A stretch of 64,000 nucleotides of DNA from positions 1 through 64,000 of the forward strand of contig JAAMXY010000262.1 in the NCBI GenBank assembly GCA_019677205.1, given 5' to 3'. This stretch comes from Pinguiococcus pyrenoidosus. Lineage: Eukaryota > Sar > Pinguiophyceae > Pinguiochrysidales > Pinguiochrysidaceae. The notes under the pieces were generated by a model that was given only the letters and a program-made list of their open reading frames with translations, was not told where the DNA came from and made no database searches. The translations under genes were made by a program, and so were the position numbers. This document shows, piece after piece, positions 10,847-23,371 of this stretch; positions within the stretch are counted from its first letter, which is position 1, and each line of letters opens with the position of its first letter.

Positions 10847-13503
10847 TCAGCTTGGCGACATGTCATCTGGATGGATGTCGAACCTGTCCGTCCAACCTGG
10901 CGCCACGCCGCCAGAGTAGGAAGCCCTTCTAGCGCTCAGCGCGTCTGCCGAATGCATTTGAGACTGTTCAGAGACGCGGGGACGATCCCAATCGTCATCG
11001 AGACTCCTGTGCCTCGTGCCGTAGGCGCCAGGCGTGCTCCGTGTGGAGCGAGTGCCGGAACTCGTGGAGGACACGGAGATACTTGGCGGAAGTGGCAATC
11101 CATGCTTCGAGAGCTGGCTCCGCTCGATGAGGCCGCTGAGACTCTCAAGGCCGCTGGCCGAGCTTCTCCGCGGCTCGTCTCCCGTACTCAGCCTGTTCAA
11201 CTCGGCTGTTGCCTCGATGTTTTCGCTCAGAAGCGGTTTCCTGAGTTCCGGTGGCCCACAAGGGAGGGGAGGTTGGTGTCCATGGCAAGCTTCGCTGAAG
11301 TCTGGCACAGGATTGGGCGAACCTGATGTTTGGTGGCGACGAATCGGGAGAAAGCGGAGGCCTCTCGGGCAGACGGCCCTCCGAGGCATCGAAATCTGCG
11401 CCGTGCATCGCGCTCGTCGTGCTGGGGGGAAGCTGAAGGAGCAGGAGCTCAATTAGCTCCCCAACATCAGACTTGCGGCTTGCGAGCATGTGCAATACGT
11501 GATCATCAAGCACGCGCTCACCTGGAACGATGCCTCCCACCATTTCGGATTCGCGATATCCGTGTCCCTTCTCCGCCTTTGGTAGTTCACGTAGGCCTCC
11601 AACATCAAGTAGATGAAAGCTGCGGCGGAAACGAAAATACTAATGACCACCAGGAATTGGATGTCCTCGTCGGACAGTGACGTAGACACTTCGTCGCAGT
11701 CGGCAGCTACGCTGTCCCGTGCGAGGACGTTGCTGCACCCGCGCGGCCGGTCTGCATCTCCGCCGTAGTTGCCCGGATCCCAGGGGTTGCTTCTGACGAA
11801 TGGCCAGTCGGACTCGCTCCAGTCGACGAGGGACCCCCCAATCGTGCCATAGCTATCACAGTACACCGGCACGTAGCACTTCGACCTTCCCGACGTTTCA
11901 CCATACCCTCGGGCATCGTAGAATCGGTAGGTCACAGCCAGTGGATCACCCGCTTCGCCCGTCGTGAAACCGATCTTCCCGGGTCCGACGAATCGATTCT
12001 CGTACAGGTCTTCCCTGGACCGGTCTTCGCTGGGCGTGTCGATGAACAGCTCCGCGTCTCCGCTCTCCATGGGGAGGCCGCTGTTGCTGGTATACGGCCC
12101 CAAGGGACTTTCGCTGCGACCCATGCGAATCTGCGCGTCCGAATACACTCCACGATACTGAGTCCCGAAGGTGGCGAACAGGTAGTAGTACGTCGTGGTC
12201 CCAGACGCAGCCTCCTTCCACAGCACGGCCGGCGAGTCGATAAGCATCACTTGCCGATAACCCGCGCCGTCCTGCCCTTCAGATGACGGCTTGGTCGAGT
12301 CGCCATAGTTGACGTCGCCCATCTCCGTAGACCTCGCGAGCAAGGTGATCAAGCTGTCTTCGCCATCCAGGAACCACACCGAGTCATTCGTGCCTTGGAA
12401 GAACGCCGCTTTGTCAGCACCTTCCCTCTCCATGGGGAAAAGGAACGTATCGGGGCAGGAGGATAGCTTACCAACTGGATATCCGGTAGTGCCATCCAGC
12501 TCCAAGCCGTAGACGCCACCTCCACCACTGCCAAAAACCATGTAGAGACGCCCATCTTGAGACGAAAACACGTGTGGCGCGGCCGCTTGCGGGGCGAAGG
12601 CTCCGTTGAAGTGGTGGGTGCAGAAGAGCGGCTTATCTTCACTGCTCCAGTTGATCTCGGGCGCGTTGCCAGCGCCCCGTGCCAGACCAATGCACCGCAC
12701 GGGCTGCTCGGAGGCGCCCGTCGCGTGCGCAGTGCCCGAGCTGTAGTAGAGCCAGTACTCGGAGGCGCTCCTTTGATACACCATCGGATCCTTTTGATGT
12801 TAAGAGAGAAAGGGGGGGGGGGGGGGAGAGAGACAGAGAGAGAGAGAAAGAGAGAGACAGAGAGAGAGAGAGAGTGAGAGGCTTTTCAGTCTCCAGGCAA
12901 CGTTTCCCCTTTTTCGAGCAGCCATTCCCACCTCCGCCATGCCGTTGTTGGTAAGATTGAGGCTGGATCCTCCCCCAGCATCCAGGGAAGCGCCCCACCA
13001 AGCCGGCCACGAGTCACCACAGTCGGCTGCAGTGCATCGGGAAGCGGACTCTTGACACGCTCGACACGCGAAGATGGGATTCGGGCGCGTAAAGGTGTTC
13101 GGGTTGGGGTTCTCGGAGTCCACCAAAACGTGCAGCGCCGTGGCCTTGGAAAGCGCAGCTCTGTGAGACTCGTCTCAACGTCCTCCGGAGATGTCATCCC
13201 AAAGCTTTCTCTCCGCGCGAAACGTGAGCGCATCTGCTTTCGACAATCCGCACAACTTCGACGTCGAGCCCCCCTGCACTACTTAGCTACGTGCTGCGAC
13301 CGGAAAATCACACGCACCTCCAGTCCAGCTCCGCGAAAGCTCGAAGAGTGGTAGAAGAGATAGTAGTTGTTGTCGTACAGCGGAGCGCTCAGGCCCTCGA
13401 CCACGGTGTTCCCGCCGAACGGGTAGTACATAGGCGCCAGCGTGTCCATCGCGAGCGCTGCTCGGCAGAGCAGCAGCGCTGTACTCCATCGGAGAGGGGA
13501 CAT
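10847..13503 (-). CDS. GH43-like five-bladed beta-propeller, type I membrane glycosidase or pseudo-enzyme
   Basis: Minus-strand exons are 13503-13318, 13144-12932, 12790-11522, 11471-11323 and 11240-10847, phases matching throughout, giving 736 residues. An N-terminal signal peptide (RWSTALLLCRAALA) is followed by propeller blades: NNYYLFYHSS, DPMVYQRSASEYWLYYSSG, RLYMVFGSGGGG and AVLWKEAASG...YYYLFATFG. GRSESPLGPYTS and VGPGKIGF match GH43 arabinanase-type motifs. A transmembrane helix (FLVVISIFVSAAAFIYLML) is followed by RRRR and a Ser/Arg-rich cytosolic tail of about 200 residues. Two positions that are normally catalytic or metal-binding look changed: the EAP motif reads DSP and GPGH reads GPGK, so activity is uncertain. 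Family placement is by motif order only. The second intron carries a large purine repeat. Confidence 0.7.
12803..12880. repeat. Poly-G plus (GA)n homopurine tract inside an intron
   Basis: On the coding (minus) strand this is a CT-repeat followed by a run of about 14 C, immediately upstream of the acceptor at 12791. It acts as an extreme polypyrimidine tract and could form triplex DNA. Confidence 0.85.
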
Positions 13504-13856
13504 TTTTGACTTTCGAGGCGTCAAAAAGGCGCGAAATCGTTGCACCCCCGTTTGCTCCATTTCGAAAAAATGTTGCAAATTATCGATCTTAAGTAGACCT
13601 TTCCTTGGAAAGTTCCAGGGGCCAAGTTTTACTTCTGATTAGGAATATGATCATGTTGTGATGATTTTACTTTCTCAATCCCAACCAGAAAGCCGTTAAC
13701 ACTGCAGCGAAGTGCAGCGCTGCACTTTAGTCTCTTTCTCTGCGCGCGTTTGATACAGCGCGCGCCACTCCGCGTCCGTGCCGCACTTTCGTGGACTCTC
13801 GAGACTCGCGACACGCCAGGAGCCTTCTTGGACGACTCGCTGTTTAATCCGCTGCG
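13504..13856. promoter_or_regulatory. Divergent promoter region, GH43-like gene and PRC1
   Basis: This 353-nt head-to-head spacer is clearly AT-richer than flanking DNA at about 13556-13690 and then turns GC-rich before the PRC1 start. Promoter role is inferred from position; no canonical TATA box was assigned. Confidence 0.4.
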
Positions 13857-15891
13857 ATGGAGGCGTTCCAAAAGCGCGTGGAGAGCAAGCTCGGCGACAC
13901 GTTGGCCAAGCTGCGGGAGCTCTGGGACCAGATTGGCATCTGCGAGGAGGAGCGCCAGCGATACCTCGACGACTTAGGTGCGAAGGGGCTCTTCCTCGCG
14001 CGCAATCTCCAGTTCTTTTCCTAAGGATCTTTCCAGGGATCATCCTCGATGAACTCCTCGAAGACGCGGTGGTGACTACCGAAACGCGTCTGCGCGACAT
14101 GGTCGAAGAGGTAAAAGCAGGATTTCCGCTGCGCACAGACGCTTCGCGTACCCCTCATGCAAGGATTTTTTGATTTCGGAAACAGGTTGCGCAGGCGGAA
14201 AAGGATCTGCAAAGCATGAGCCTTAAGCTGGGAAATGGGCCCGTCGGTACGGAGCACATGCATTCAGAAGGCGAGAACGCATCACAGAAGAAGGTCTTAT
14301 CCTGCTCTCTCTCCTTGGGTAGATACGTCCTCTGAGGTCGGTGACGACAAGCCAGCGGTGCTGCGGCGGGACAACGCGCTCGCGAGGTTGTCGGAGATGA
14401 GAGACGTCTTTAGTCAGCGGCAGTCGCAGCTCCAGACGATGAAAGAGGTTCGAACGGCTTGGTGCAGCGAGACAGCGCAAGTCGCACACATGGTTCTAAG
14501 TACCTTGGTCATGCATTGTGCAGGAGCTGGTGGAGCTCTGGACGGCGCTCGGAGACCCTGTGGAGTCCCAGTTTGAGAACGTGGAAGACGACCTCAGCGC
14601 ATCCAAGGTTGCGGACTTCGAAGATCGTCTTACGTCCCTCAACCTCAAGGCCTCCAAGCGCAGAGAGGACGTTATGGCGGTCCTCCGGCGTCTGCAGAGC
14701 CTCATGCACTCCTTGAAGGTTCCCGCCACGTCGATGCTGGACCGAAAGATGATGGGCGCGGTGGCGCGGCACGAGAAGGGCGAGAACTTCGACATGGACA
14801 GCGATGACTGCATCGGCATCTCGGCAAAGGCGCTAGAGATCATTCAGGCTCGCGTCGATGAGCTCAAGGTGCTGGAAAGCGAGCGCCGTGGGCAGCTGAC
14901 CGTTCTCGGAGAGGAGATCAGCAAGCTGTACGACCGCCTGAGCGTGTCCGACGAGGAGCAAGCCGAGTTCGCCGGCTCGGTCCATGGGCTTGGAGAGGAC
15001 ACCATCGCCGCTGGCCAGCACGAGCTCAACCGCTTGCAGGACCTGCTGATCTCGAAGCTGTCGGAGATCGTCTCGGCCAGGCGGCAGACCATGATCGAGC
15101 TTTGGGACGAAATGGGGAGCGGCCCAGAGGAGAGGGCGCAGCACGAAGATGTCATGTCCGGCGACGTCTCCGAGGAGCTACTGGAGAAAGCGGAGGAGGC
15201 CGTTGCGAAGCTTCAGGCGCAGGCGCAAGTGATGCGGCCGATCCTGAAGCACATCGACCGCAGGAACGAGCTGCTTCGCTTGAGGCAGAGCCACGCCGAG
15301 CAGATGAAGGACCCCGAATACCAAGCTCTTCTCACCGGAAGAAGTCGCCAGGCTCGCCTCGCGCTCAAGGAACTCGAAGCGACCGAGAAGGCGGTCAAGA
15401 AGGAGCTGCCGAAGATCACCGAAGCACTTCGCAGACGAGTCGGGGCATGGGAGACCAACAGCGGCAAGACGTTCGTCTACCAAGACCGCCGCTATCTCGA
15501 TCGCTTAGAGGAAGAAGAGCATCAATGGGAAGAAGCCCGACAGCAGGAGAAGCGGGACAAGGTGACTTGCAAGCAAGCAAAGAGATGCGCTGTGAATTCC
15601 CAAACTGAGTGAAAAGGCGTTTCCCTCAAAAATCCCACTGACACATCTCACATATCTAGGAGACGAAGAAGAAGGCTGCTCGCCAACCGATCGCCGGAAG
15701 GGGTCCCATCTTGAGCCACTCCGTCAGTCGCGGTGACGACGAGAAAAGCGGCCGTCGCCAGCGGCCCAAGGCGCAAGCCGAGGTGCGCGTGTTCACCGCT
15801 TTCGTTGCCCAACGAATCCAGCCACTGAGCTTCTCTCTGCCTGTCTGGTATTTTGCAGGCGGAGCGCGAGAACTTGGACCCGTCGGTGTAG
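13857..15891 (+). CDS. PRC1: PRC1/MAP65/Ase1 microtubule-bundling protein
   Basis: Exons are 13857-13977, 14037-14110, 14186-14246, 14323-14447, 14524-15561, 15660-15782 and 15859-15891, with consistent phases giving 524 residues. The start MEAFQKRVESKLGDTLAKLRELWDQIGI matches the MAP65/Ase1 N-terminus. The family hallmark repeats of L-x-ELW-D/E are seen again at ELVELWTALG and MIELWDEMGSG. The spectrin-like core has HIDRRNELLRLR...ELEATEKAVKKELPKITEALRRRVGAWE, which corresponds to the conserved microtubule-binding end of the family. The C-terminal tail is short and basic (KKKAARQPIAGRG). By family it crosslinks antiparallel microtubules in the spindle midzone or phragmoplast. Introns of 59-98 nt crowd the first 700 bp; exon 5 is over 1 kb. 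It is convergent with DR1. Confidence 0.92.
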
Positions 15892-16059
15892 CGATGAAAG
15901 AAGCAACTTGCATGTCCCAGCGCAGCCCTGTGAGCATTCGCTCAGCGTAGGCGAGTAGATTTTCGTAGGCTAGAACCCAGATTGTGAAGCTCTCCGTCTC
16001 GGTTGCCTGTCCTTCCCGGCGATGCTGCGATGCCGCAATGAAAAAAGGACGCCCAACGT

Positions 16060-16666
16060 CTAGCTGGGCTGCCCTGCCACGCGGTCAGCAGCGGCCTTGA
16101 AGAGCGCTTCCTGCTCGGCCACCAAGGCCGCCAGCTCTTCCGGCGTCTGCTTCTTCTTCGCCCGCTTGCGCTTTTTCTGTGCAACGGCGGAGATCTCAGG
16201 GAACCGACCCAGCTGATCCCGGCACACGCCCTCACGCACCCTTCTTGGCGGCGCAGCCGCGTCTGCTTGGTCCGTGTGGCGCTCTGGAATGCACTCTGGG
16301 AAGCGGATCTCCCTGAGCGCTTCTTCGACGTCCGCGACAGACACTGTCTTGGCTTTGGGTCCTGGTGAAACTCGTGCAGATCAGCTTCGCCGCCGTGGGT
16401 TTCGCAGAATCCACAGCCCCACCTGCAGTGTGCACGGTCTCCGCCGTCAAGAGAAGGAAACGAATCCAGTCTTCGGCGCAAACGGCCACCAAAGATGCAG
16501 CTTCTGCCGTAAGTGGCTTTTCCCTGCGGAGTACGCGCGCGGCGCATCTCTTCACACAGACTGCAGGATCGGGAGGGCAGATCACCAAAAGTTGTTTTGG
16601 TCTCTCTCTCGTCGGAATGAGAAGGAACGCGCGTTGAGCGGTAAACGCACCTTTCGGAATGGACAT
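16060..16666 (-). CDS. DR1: Negative cofactor 2 beta (Dr1), histone-fold transcription repressor
   Basis: Exons on the minus strand are 16666-16651 (only 16 nt), 16560-16423 and 16361-16060, giving 151 residues. The start MSIPK joins VCVKRCAARVL; then LTAEAASLVAVCAEDWIRFLLLTAETVH forms the long central histone-fold helix, and KTVSVADVEEALREIRF is the third helix. The tail has KKRKRAKKK and PEELAALVAEQEALFKAAADR, matching the PEEELLRQQQELFAKAR-type tail of Dr1. This tail distinguishes it from the related POLE3/Dpb4 fold. By family it pairs with NC2-alpha (DRAP1) and binds TBP on promoters. The tiny first coding exon and an intron from 16422 to 16362 hide the gene from simple ORF scans. It is tandem with the SET gene upstream. 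Confidence 0.82.
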
Positions 16667-16999
16667 GTCGTACGGAAGAGCACAAGAAGTGGCTTTGGAA
16701 TTTTGGCGGGAAATGGTGAAATTTAAAAAATAGTATATTTTGAAATTATATATTTAACTGTAAATGATGATAATTATAATGTTATCGGAACGTTCGCTCT
16801 AGAAAGAGAGAAACGAGATGTTCGCATCGAAAGCAAAAGGGCAATATCACCGCGAGAACCCCACGTTGTTGTGTGAGATTCGTGGACGCACGTGAGCTAT
16901 CAGTTCCTAAGGTTTTGGCATGCGGTGACTGATCGAAGAGAAAAATCGTGTGCTCCCTTTCATCGCAGCATCCAGGGACGCATGGCTTCTTTTTCTCGC
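16667..16999. promoter_or_regulatory. DR1 promoter region with AT-rich island
   Basis: The 333 nt between the DR1 start and the SET gene stop contains a strongly AT-rich core at about 16715-16800, exceptional in this GC-rich window. It must serve both as the DR1 promoter and the SET-gene terminator (inference). Confidence 0.4.
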
Positions 17000-19900
17000 T
17001 TAGTTCATCGCCCCGCGGCAGTTCTGAGCTCCACAGTTACACACGTAAAGCTCGTCGCCGGCGGCAAACTTGTAGTCGTACGTCACTTCCTCGCCTGCAA
17101 GAACATCTCTGCGGGCGCAGATCACGATCTTCTTGCCTGCGGCACCGAGGTCCACGATTCTGGCAAAGGCGTTCGGGTCGCAGCAGTGGTTGATGAATCG
17201 AGCATACCCTCCACATCTCGTCGCATCCAAAATCTCGTCCTTCCCGATGCGAAACAGGTAGCACGATCCGATGCCAACCTTCTCGTAGAAGGCTTCCCTC
17301 GCATCTCCCACGGCGTTTCCGATGGTTTCCCCGCTGTACTCGACCATCATGCTGCTTTTCTCAAAATCCCGCTCGGCGAAGAGGCCCCAACCATGAATGG
17401 GAGAGCGCTTGACGGAGAACGGCGCTCGATTCACCCGCTTGTTCTCGCGCAGCATCTCCTTCAGACCGCGGGAATCGTTTCGCTTCTTCATTGCCATATA
17501 GAGCGCCGCCTTCTCCGCGGGAGGCAAAAAGTCGACGGCGAACTCCTCGCGAACAAAATCGGAGGCAGACTTGCGAACCAACGCGAGCTGCTTGGATACT
17601 CGCTCGCCCTTCGTACGGCCCGACTCTCCTCGGACAAAGGGCTTCTCCCGAGAGCATGATCTCTCCGACGAGTCTGCTGCTCCGTCGTACTTGTCCTGCG
17701 CACGCAAGTTTCGCGTGAAGCGCTGGACCTCGTCCTCGCTCGGCTGGAGGAATGAGAAGCGATATCTGCACACAAGGGTCGAGCAGGAGGGTTTAGTGCC
17801 TCATCGATACCCAACCGGGCAACTCTCATTCGGGTGCTCGCCTACCTTTCATCCCCCGGACCTGTCAATGCTGCTGACAAGGCGCTGCACTTCTGATTCT
17901 CTAGCGCCGCGCGTATCTGAGGAATGCTAAGGCCAAAGAAGCGCTCGGACCAACCGTGCGCATGCTCCTTTGGGACGGGGAATCCCTGGCTGGCGTTGAT
18001 GCGCCTGCGCACCTCCAGCACGACCACGTCCAAGTCGCTGCCCTGAACCCGTTGCAGGAAGGGGTCGTCTCCCTGCGCCGAAGCCTCCAGAGCCGTCACG
18101 CGGTAAAGCGGCCGGGCGTTCGGCGGCAGGCGGGTGTCCGCGGACGGCCTCGCGGTACTCCGCACTTCACATAGGTAGGCGCAGCGCCTGCCTCTCGACC
18201 GCCAGCTCCAGTGCAACCGCGTTGCTCGGTATCCAACCGGGATGAGCAGATGCCTGCGATGGAAGTTGTTGTGCTCCGGAACCTCGCCGATGGCATGCAC
18301 AGTCAGCGATCCTGAGCGGAACCAAGATGGGCGAGGACAGCATCGTGAGCGCACCGCCTCGGCCTTCGTGATTCCGTCGCCCCTTGAAGCACGTACCGAT
18401 GCGCATCCACGGCGAGTCACGTCGGGCGAAAAGCGCTCTCGACGTGAACTTCCCGCGGATTTCTTGAGATCGCAGGAAGTCGCTCATCTCCAGGCTCCAG
18501 CTGAGCTGGGCCCGGGTGGGCCTACTCGGGGGTCGGAGGTCCGACAAGAAGTCCTTCTCGACGTTGAAGCAAATCACAGTTTTCGGATCATGGTCACAGA
18601 AGTCGACGTCGTGGGAACAAGGCGCTGCATGCGCCGCGCACCGCGCTTTGGAGCCAGCCCGGACGCCGCAACTCAGGTGGAAGGGCTGGTTGCAAACGTC
18701 GCATCTGAGGGACGCGCCGAAGGCGCCGCAGATGTGGCATGCGAGACAGGAGGCGCGAACGAGCTCGCGGGGCACGCTGCTAAGGATCGTCTGGCCGCTG
18801 GTCGCCATCGATTTTGAGACCTGTACGAGTTCGTCAGCGCCAGCCACAACAGACGCACAGCCGAGGGGTGGGCGGCACGTACCAGCTCCGACGCAGTGAG
18901 GCAGCCGAAATGAATCCACTGCGCAACGCGGGGCCCAGCAAAGGCGTCGGTCGCATCACCGTCGCTGTCGCTTGAAGCGCTGGGCTTCTCGATTCCACTC
19001 GCGTGTGGCGGAAGCGGCATGGGTCCAGGAAGGACCAGCATTCGACCCAAGGCCGCTGAGTCTCCCGCAACCTTGCACATGACGCATACCCTTGCGTCTT
19101 CCCTCGCTTCGATCTTCGTGGGGGCGCGATTGACGGCACTGGATCCGCCAGGGACAAGCGCAGTGCACAGACGCCTCTTGGCAGGCTTCTGCCTCTCATC
19201 CCCGCGAGCCCTCTTCGCCCCCGAAACCGACCGCTGAATCGTTTTGCCAGGCGACTTGGCCTCGGCATCTGCGGTAGCCCGGCGTGCGCCGCCCGCGAAG
19301 GACGCCAAGACACTTGCTGCGCCTGTCAACGTCATTGCGGATTGGGCGCCACTCGCCAGCACGCTCGGAGCTGCTGAGCTTGAGCGTCCAGAGCCGTTTG
19401 CGGGATTTGCGGGAGAGTGCTTTGCGTCGGCCACCCGCGACGACAATCGCTTCTGCTCCGCCGCAAAGGTCGTCAGGATCTGTCCGGCAATCGCGTACGC
19501 TCTGCGCCGGTGAGAAGCGTCCAAGATATTTGGGTGTAGCGGATAGCCCTCCTGAGGCGCCGCGTACGACCGAATGCTCGTCGTGTGAAATTCGTGGAAC
19601 TCCTCCATCAAGTACACCAGCATGAAGCTCGCGGCTCCAAGGATGCGAGACAAAGGGATTGGCCGCGCCCCAAGGACCACGGCCCTGCTGTTTGTGCCAG
19701 TCGCGCGCATCATATCCACATCGCCCGCCATGCCCGGGGACCGAAGCAGATTGGAAGCTCCGTTCAGCTGGAGTGCGAGGTGGGCGCTAGACCGCCTCTT
19801 CAGCTTCTGCAGGACCGTCCGGATGAATCGCGCGGCTCGCTCGACCATTCGCCGCCCACCTCGGGAGTACCCTCGTCCAGCGCCAAGTCGACAGCACGCC

Positions 19901-22665
19901 GAAAACTCTCTGGCGAATCCCCGCTTGAGAAGCGCTTGGAACCGCTCCCTGTACCCAGTTATGACCTCATTTGCGAAGCTGATCATGAATCTCGTCGCCG
20001 GGCTGCTTGCGAATCTCTCGACCGGCGCGCCCACAGGCACGTGTCTACCCAGCGACACCTCGTCCCTGCGCGCTACCATCCATCGCTTGCTTTGCAGCGC
20101 GGCGGTCCGGAGGAGAAGCCTTCGCGAGGCTCTGCTGGCTCCCGCGTGGGTCTTCGGCGCGGGGTCCCTCTGGCACTTCTGGCACACGAAGGACTCCACG
20201 TCATACACGAAGGCTCTCATTGCCCCGCTGTCGCAGTGGGCGTGCACTGGCTGGGAACAGGAGGAACAGAAGATGCCGGGGCTACTCGACAGCTTGCCAC
20301 ACCTCCTGTCGGTTGTCGGCGTCACGGGCAGCTTGCAGTGCGAACACAATGGCCTGTCTACGCAACGGACGCAGCCATCGCCGAGGCAGTCGCCGCAAAG
20401 TGCACAGTTGGGACACAACCATGCGTTGAGGTGATTCGGGTCCTTCGTATTCGTCGTCCAGTAGAACGCTTCGCAGCAGAACTCGTGGTAGGCTTCGCCG
20501 CAGTCTGCGCACACCTTCAGAGGCTGAGCGCCCTTGCTCGCACAGGCGCTGCACCAATCCATGAGAGCAAGCCTCTGGGTCGTCGGGGCATCGCCGAGCT
20601 TGACGAACCGTGGGGGCATCCCGGCAGCCGGCCACGGATCCGCGTGAAGCTGGATCACGGAGCTTGGCGACGCCATTCCTGCGCGCAAGCTGGCGTCCGC
20701 TTCGCCGCATTGCGCATTGCTTGGAGTCTCGGCGAGAAGGCGCGCTGTGATGGCTTGGATTTCGTTGCATCTTCGAAACCTGGTCGCGATCTCCGTGGTG
20801 TACGACGTGTCGGTGGTCTTTCTGAGCATCTCCAGGGCGACCTCCGACACCTTGTCGGAGAAGTCCACGGTCTCCATGATCGCATACATGTACGAGCCCA
20901 AGTCGTCCTTCGGGCGCGCATACGTGGAGGAGAAAAGGTCAGGCCGCACCAGCCGAAGGAACGCGGTGAAAAAGTTCCGCGCCTCCTGCCAGATCGGGCT
21001 GTGCGGGGAGTTGAAGGCGAGGCAGTTGCGCACGATCAGCTCTACATCCGTTCGCAGCATCATCGCGCTCTTGTAGACTTTTCTCAGCGCCTTAGCTCGC
21101 ATGGTCGTGAAGTCCATGGGAGATGGGATCTCCGCGTGGTACCCAGGCGCAATTTCCTCGGTAACCGGCTTCTCGAAGAGCCCCGTCCGGTCGAGCTTCT
21201 GCACCAAATCGATCATCCTTGTCGTGGTGGCAACGCGGCAGCAGGGACCGATGAAGGCCACAGTGAGATGCTTCGAGTTCGCACTGCATATTCGATCATA
21301 CTCCTCCTGGCTGATCCCGTCGCAGGTCGCGTGCGTCCAGAGGTCGCACACTTCGCACTGGAGCATGCTGCGATTGGCATGCGCCTCCGCGTCGTCAAGG
21401 AGGGCTCTGCTGGGCGCGTCTTTCGGCGGAAGCCGATGCAGCTTCAAGTCCTCGAGGGCGTCGAAGACCTCAAAGCTGTCCCCGTCCCCTCTGCCTCCAC
21501 TCTTGTCGTCGCTCGACGTCCACAACTGGAGACAGACTGGACAGTAGTTCCCCTTGCGATAGGCGCTATGGCACGGCGGACAGAGAGGCCCGATCTTCGA
21601 CTCCTGGGGCTTGACGATCCAGCGACAGTACGAGCAAGGTTTGCACAGCTCGTTCGCCGGGGAGGTGAAGTCGTCAGCGACCACACGTCGAACTGCGGCC
21701 GCCGTCTCGAGTTCCTCGCTGATGAGCCGTAGCATGCCTTCGGCTCTCTGGACGTGACCCTGCGCCTCCTTCGCACCCACAAAGCGAGCGCTCTGGCTTC
21801 GCGGAACCCACATGAAACAGCTTGGCTCGTCGAGGAACTGGACCAGACGCGCTCGCCGCGGTGGAAAGCACAGCGTCCGCTTCGCCTGCTTGTTGCTCAA
21901 CCAGACCAGGACGGGCCTTGCAGGTGCGTCGGTCGGCACCTGCAGCCAGCCGACCTCCGACACGATCTGCACCGCACGATTCCGGAAGCTCACCCAGCTT
22001 TCTGCTTTCACCTCGCCATCAAAGAGCACGTAGTGCTGCTCGGTGGTGGCGCAAAAGTTCATGACTCGCCCACTCTCCCAGCACTGCTTGTCCTCGCGAA
22101 ACAAGCGCACGCGTTGCCCTATGCTTCTAGCGCCAGCTGAGGTCCAGTCGAATCCGTGCCAATGGACCAGCGGGAAATCGTCGGGCTGGTAGGGGCTGAC
22201 CACATCCCTTCGGCTACGCTCTCCGCCCATGCCCAAGCAGAACCGCGGACCCGCGCCCGTCGACCGCCTAAGTCCCTGTGAAACCAGCGCTTCACAGCCG
22301 CGCCATCTGCTGTGACTGCTCGAGCAGGGTGTGCGCCCGGTACGACGTTCACAGTGCGTCTGCGCGGCGCTTTCGCCGCAGTACAATTTCGGACCTGCAG
22401 CGCCGCTTCCGCTGCGCAGTTTCGGGTCCACAACAAACCTCGCTCGCTTCTGCGCACCACGAGGTAGCCTATGGAAACGCTGGAGTCGGAAGGAGCAATC
22501 AGGAGAGCCTCGAGAGGACACGCCCGCGCGGGAGGCGGCCTTTTGGGTCTCAAAACAAGCGGGAGAAAGCGCGGGAAAGCCTTTGCGGACCCGCGAGGCT
22601 GCTCCGGAACGATCCGGAGCTCCGGGCGATCCTTCGGTGCTATACCGATACGCAATTAGTTTCAT
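17000..22665 (-). CDS. Trithorax/MLL-like H3K4 methyltransferase (Tudor-like, PHD, bromodomain, ePHD, FYRN, FYRC, SET)
   Basis: Minus-strand exons are 22665-18883, 18820-18397, 18311-17846 and 17765-17000, all in phase; about 1812 residues, or fewer if the start is the Met at 22230. Domains in order: a Tudor-like module near residue 180 (GQRVRLFREDKQCWESG); PHD around 345-450; bromodomain about 490-575 (PSPMDFTTMR, CLAFNSPHSPIW); PHD fingers about 695-830; an extended PHD spanning intron 1 (WIHFGCL, CHICGAFGASLRCDVC); FYRN (GYRATRLHWSW); FYRC (GLSIPQIRAALENQ). The C-terminal SET domain shows RSPIHGWGLFA, YLFRIG, FINHCCDPN and YDYKF, plus post-SET CNCGAQNCRG. By family it methylates histone H3 Lys4 in a COMPASS-type complex. 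The domain order is MLL/Trx-like. It is divergent from CK2 beta. Confidence 0.92.
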
Positions 22666-23371
22666 GCCCCGTCGTGCCGACTCATTCCTTCATTTTCCAC
22701 GAACGACGAAAGCTCCGGTTCCTGTACTCATTTTGATTTCTGGAGAGTCGGCGTCGGTCTGCAGCGTCTCGTGGGAGTGAAATAAGGAAAAGGGAAAAAT
22801 TGCGTGGAAGGTTTCCTTTTGGCTGTCGTTGTTGCCTCCTTGCTGCGCGTCTATCCAGGCCAGCAGCAGTTCGAAGAGGTGCGTTAGCTAGGCAGTACGA
22901 ACGACGCGTCAGCCAGACACGTCTAATGCTCTGTTGTGGTCCAGCCACCGCGGACTCTGGATTCTGAGAAGCCTGGCGCGCAGCACGGCGAAGAGCGTGG
23001 CGCTGTGGGGTCGCCGCCTCGCAGTCATCTGTCGTCGTCCGCGAGCCCGGAGCTGCGAGCTTCCTGGCCAGTACCCGTTTCAAAATTGAAGAACAAAAGC
23101 GAAATGTGCCTTGTTCCGCTGTAGAATCCCGTCCAGCGTTCGATTTTCCGGCTCGGATGAAAATTCACTTTCCACGAAAGATTCGCATTCCTCACCCATA
23201 CAGCTCGAAAATAAGGTTCTCCCTTTTTTCAATCTCCCCCGCCAGGCTTTCCCGCCGTCGTTTTCCCGCCAGTCTCAAGGAAAGGCTTCGCCGATCTGGC
23301 GGCCAGAGAGGGCCACAGGGCGCTCAAGAGCTCCAGACCGACTCCGGTGCCCCCGGAGACGCGAAAGGACG
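22666..23371. promoter_or_regulatory. Divergent intergenic region, SET gene and CK2 beta
   Basis: About 700 nt separates the two starts (more if the SET gene starts at 22230). I see no repeat or supported gene. It is presumed to hold both promoters and leaders. Confidence 0.35.

Noticed and set aside
19585-21732. 715-codon plus-strand open frame
   Set aside because: It lies antisense to the SET gene, whose domains are certain; long stop-free antisense frames are expected from GC-rich codon use. No protein family resemblance.
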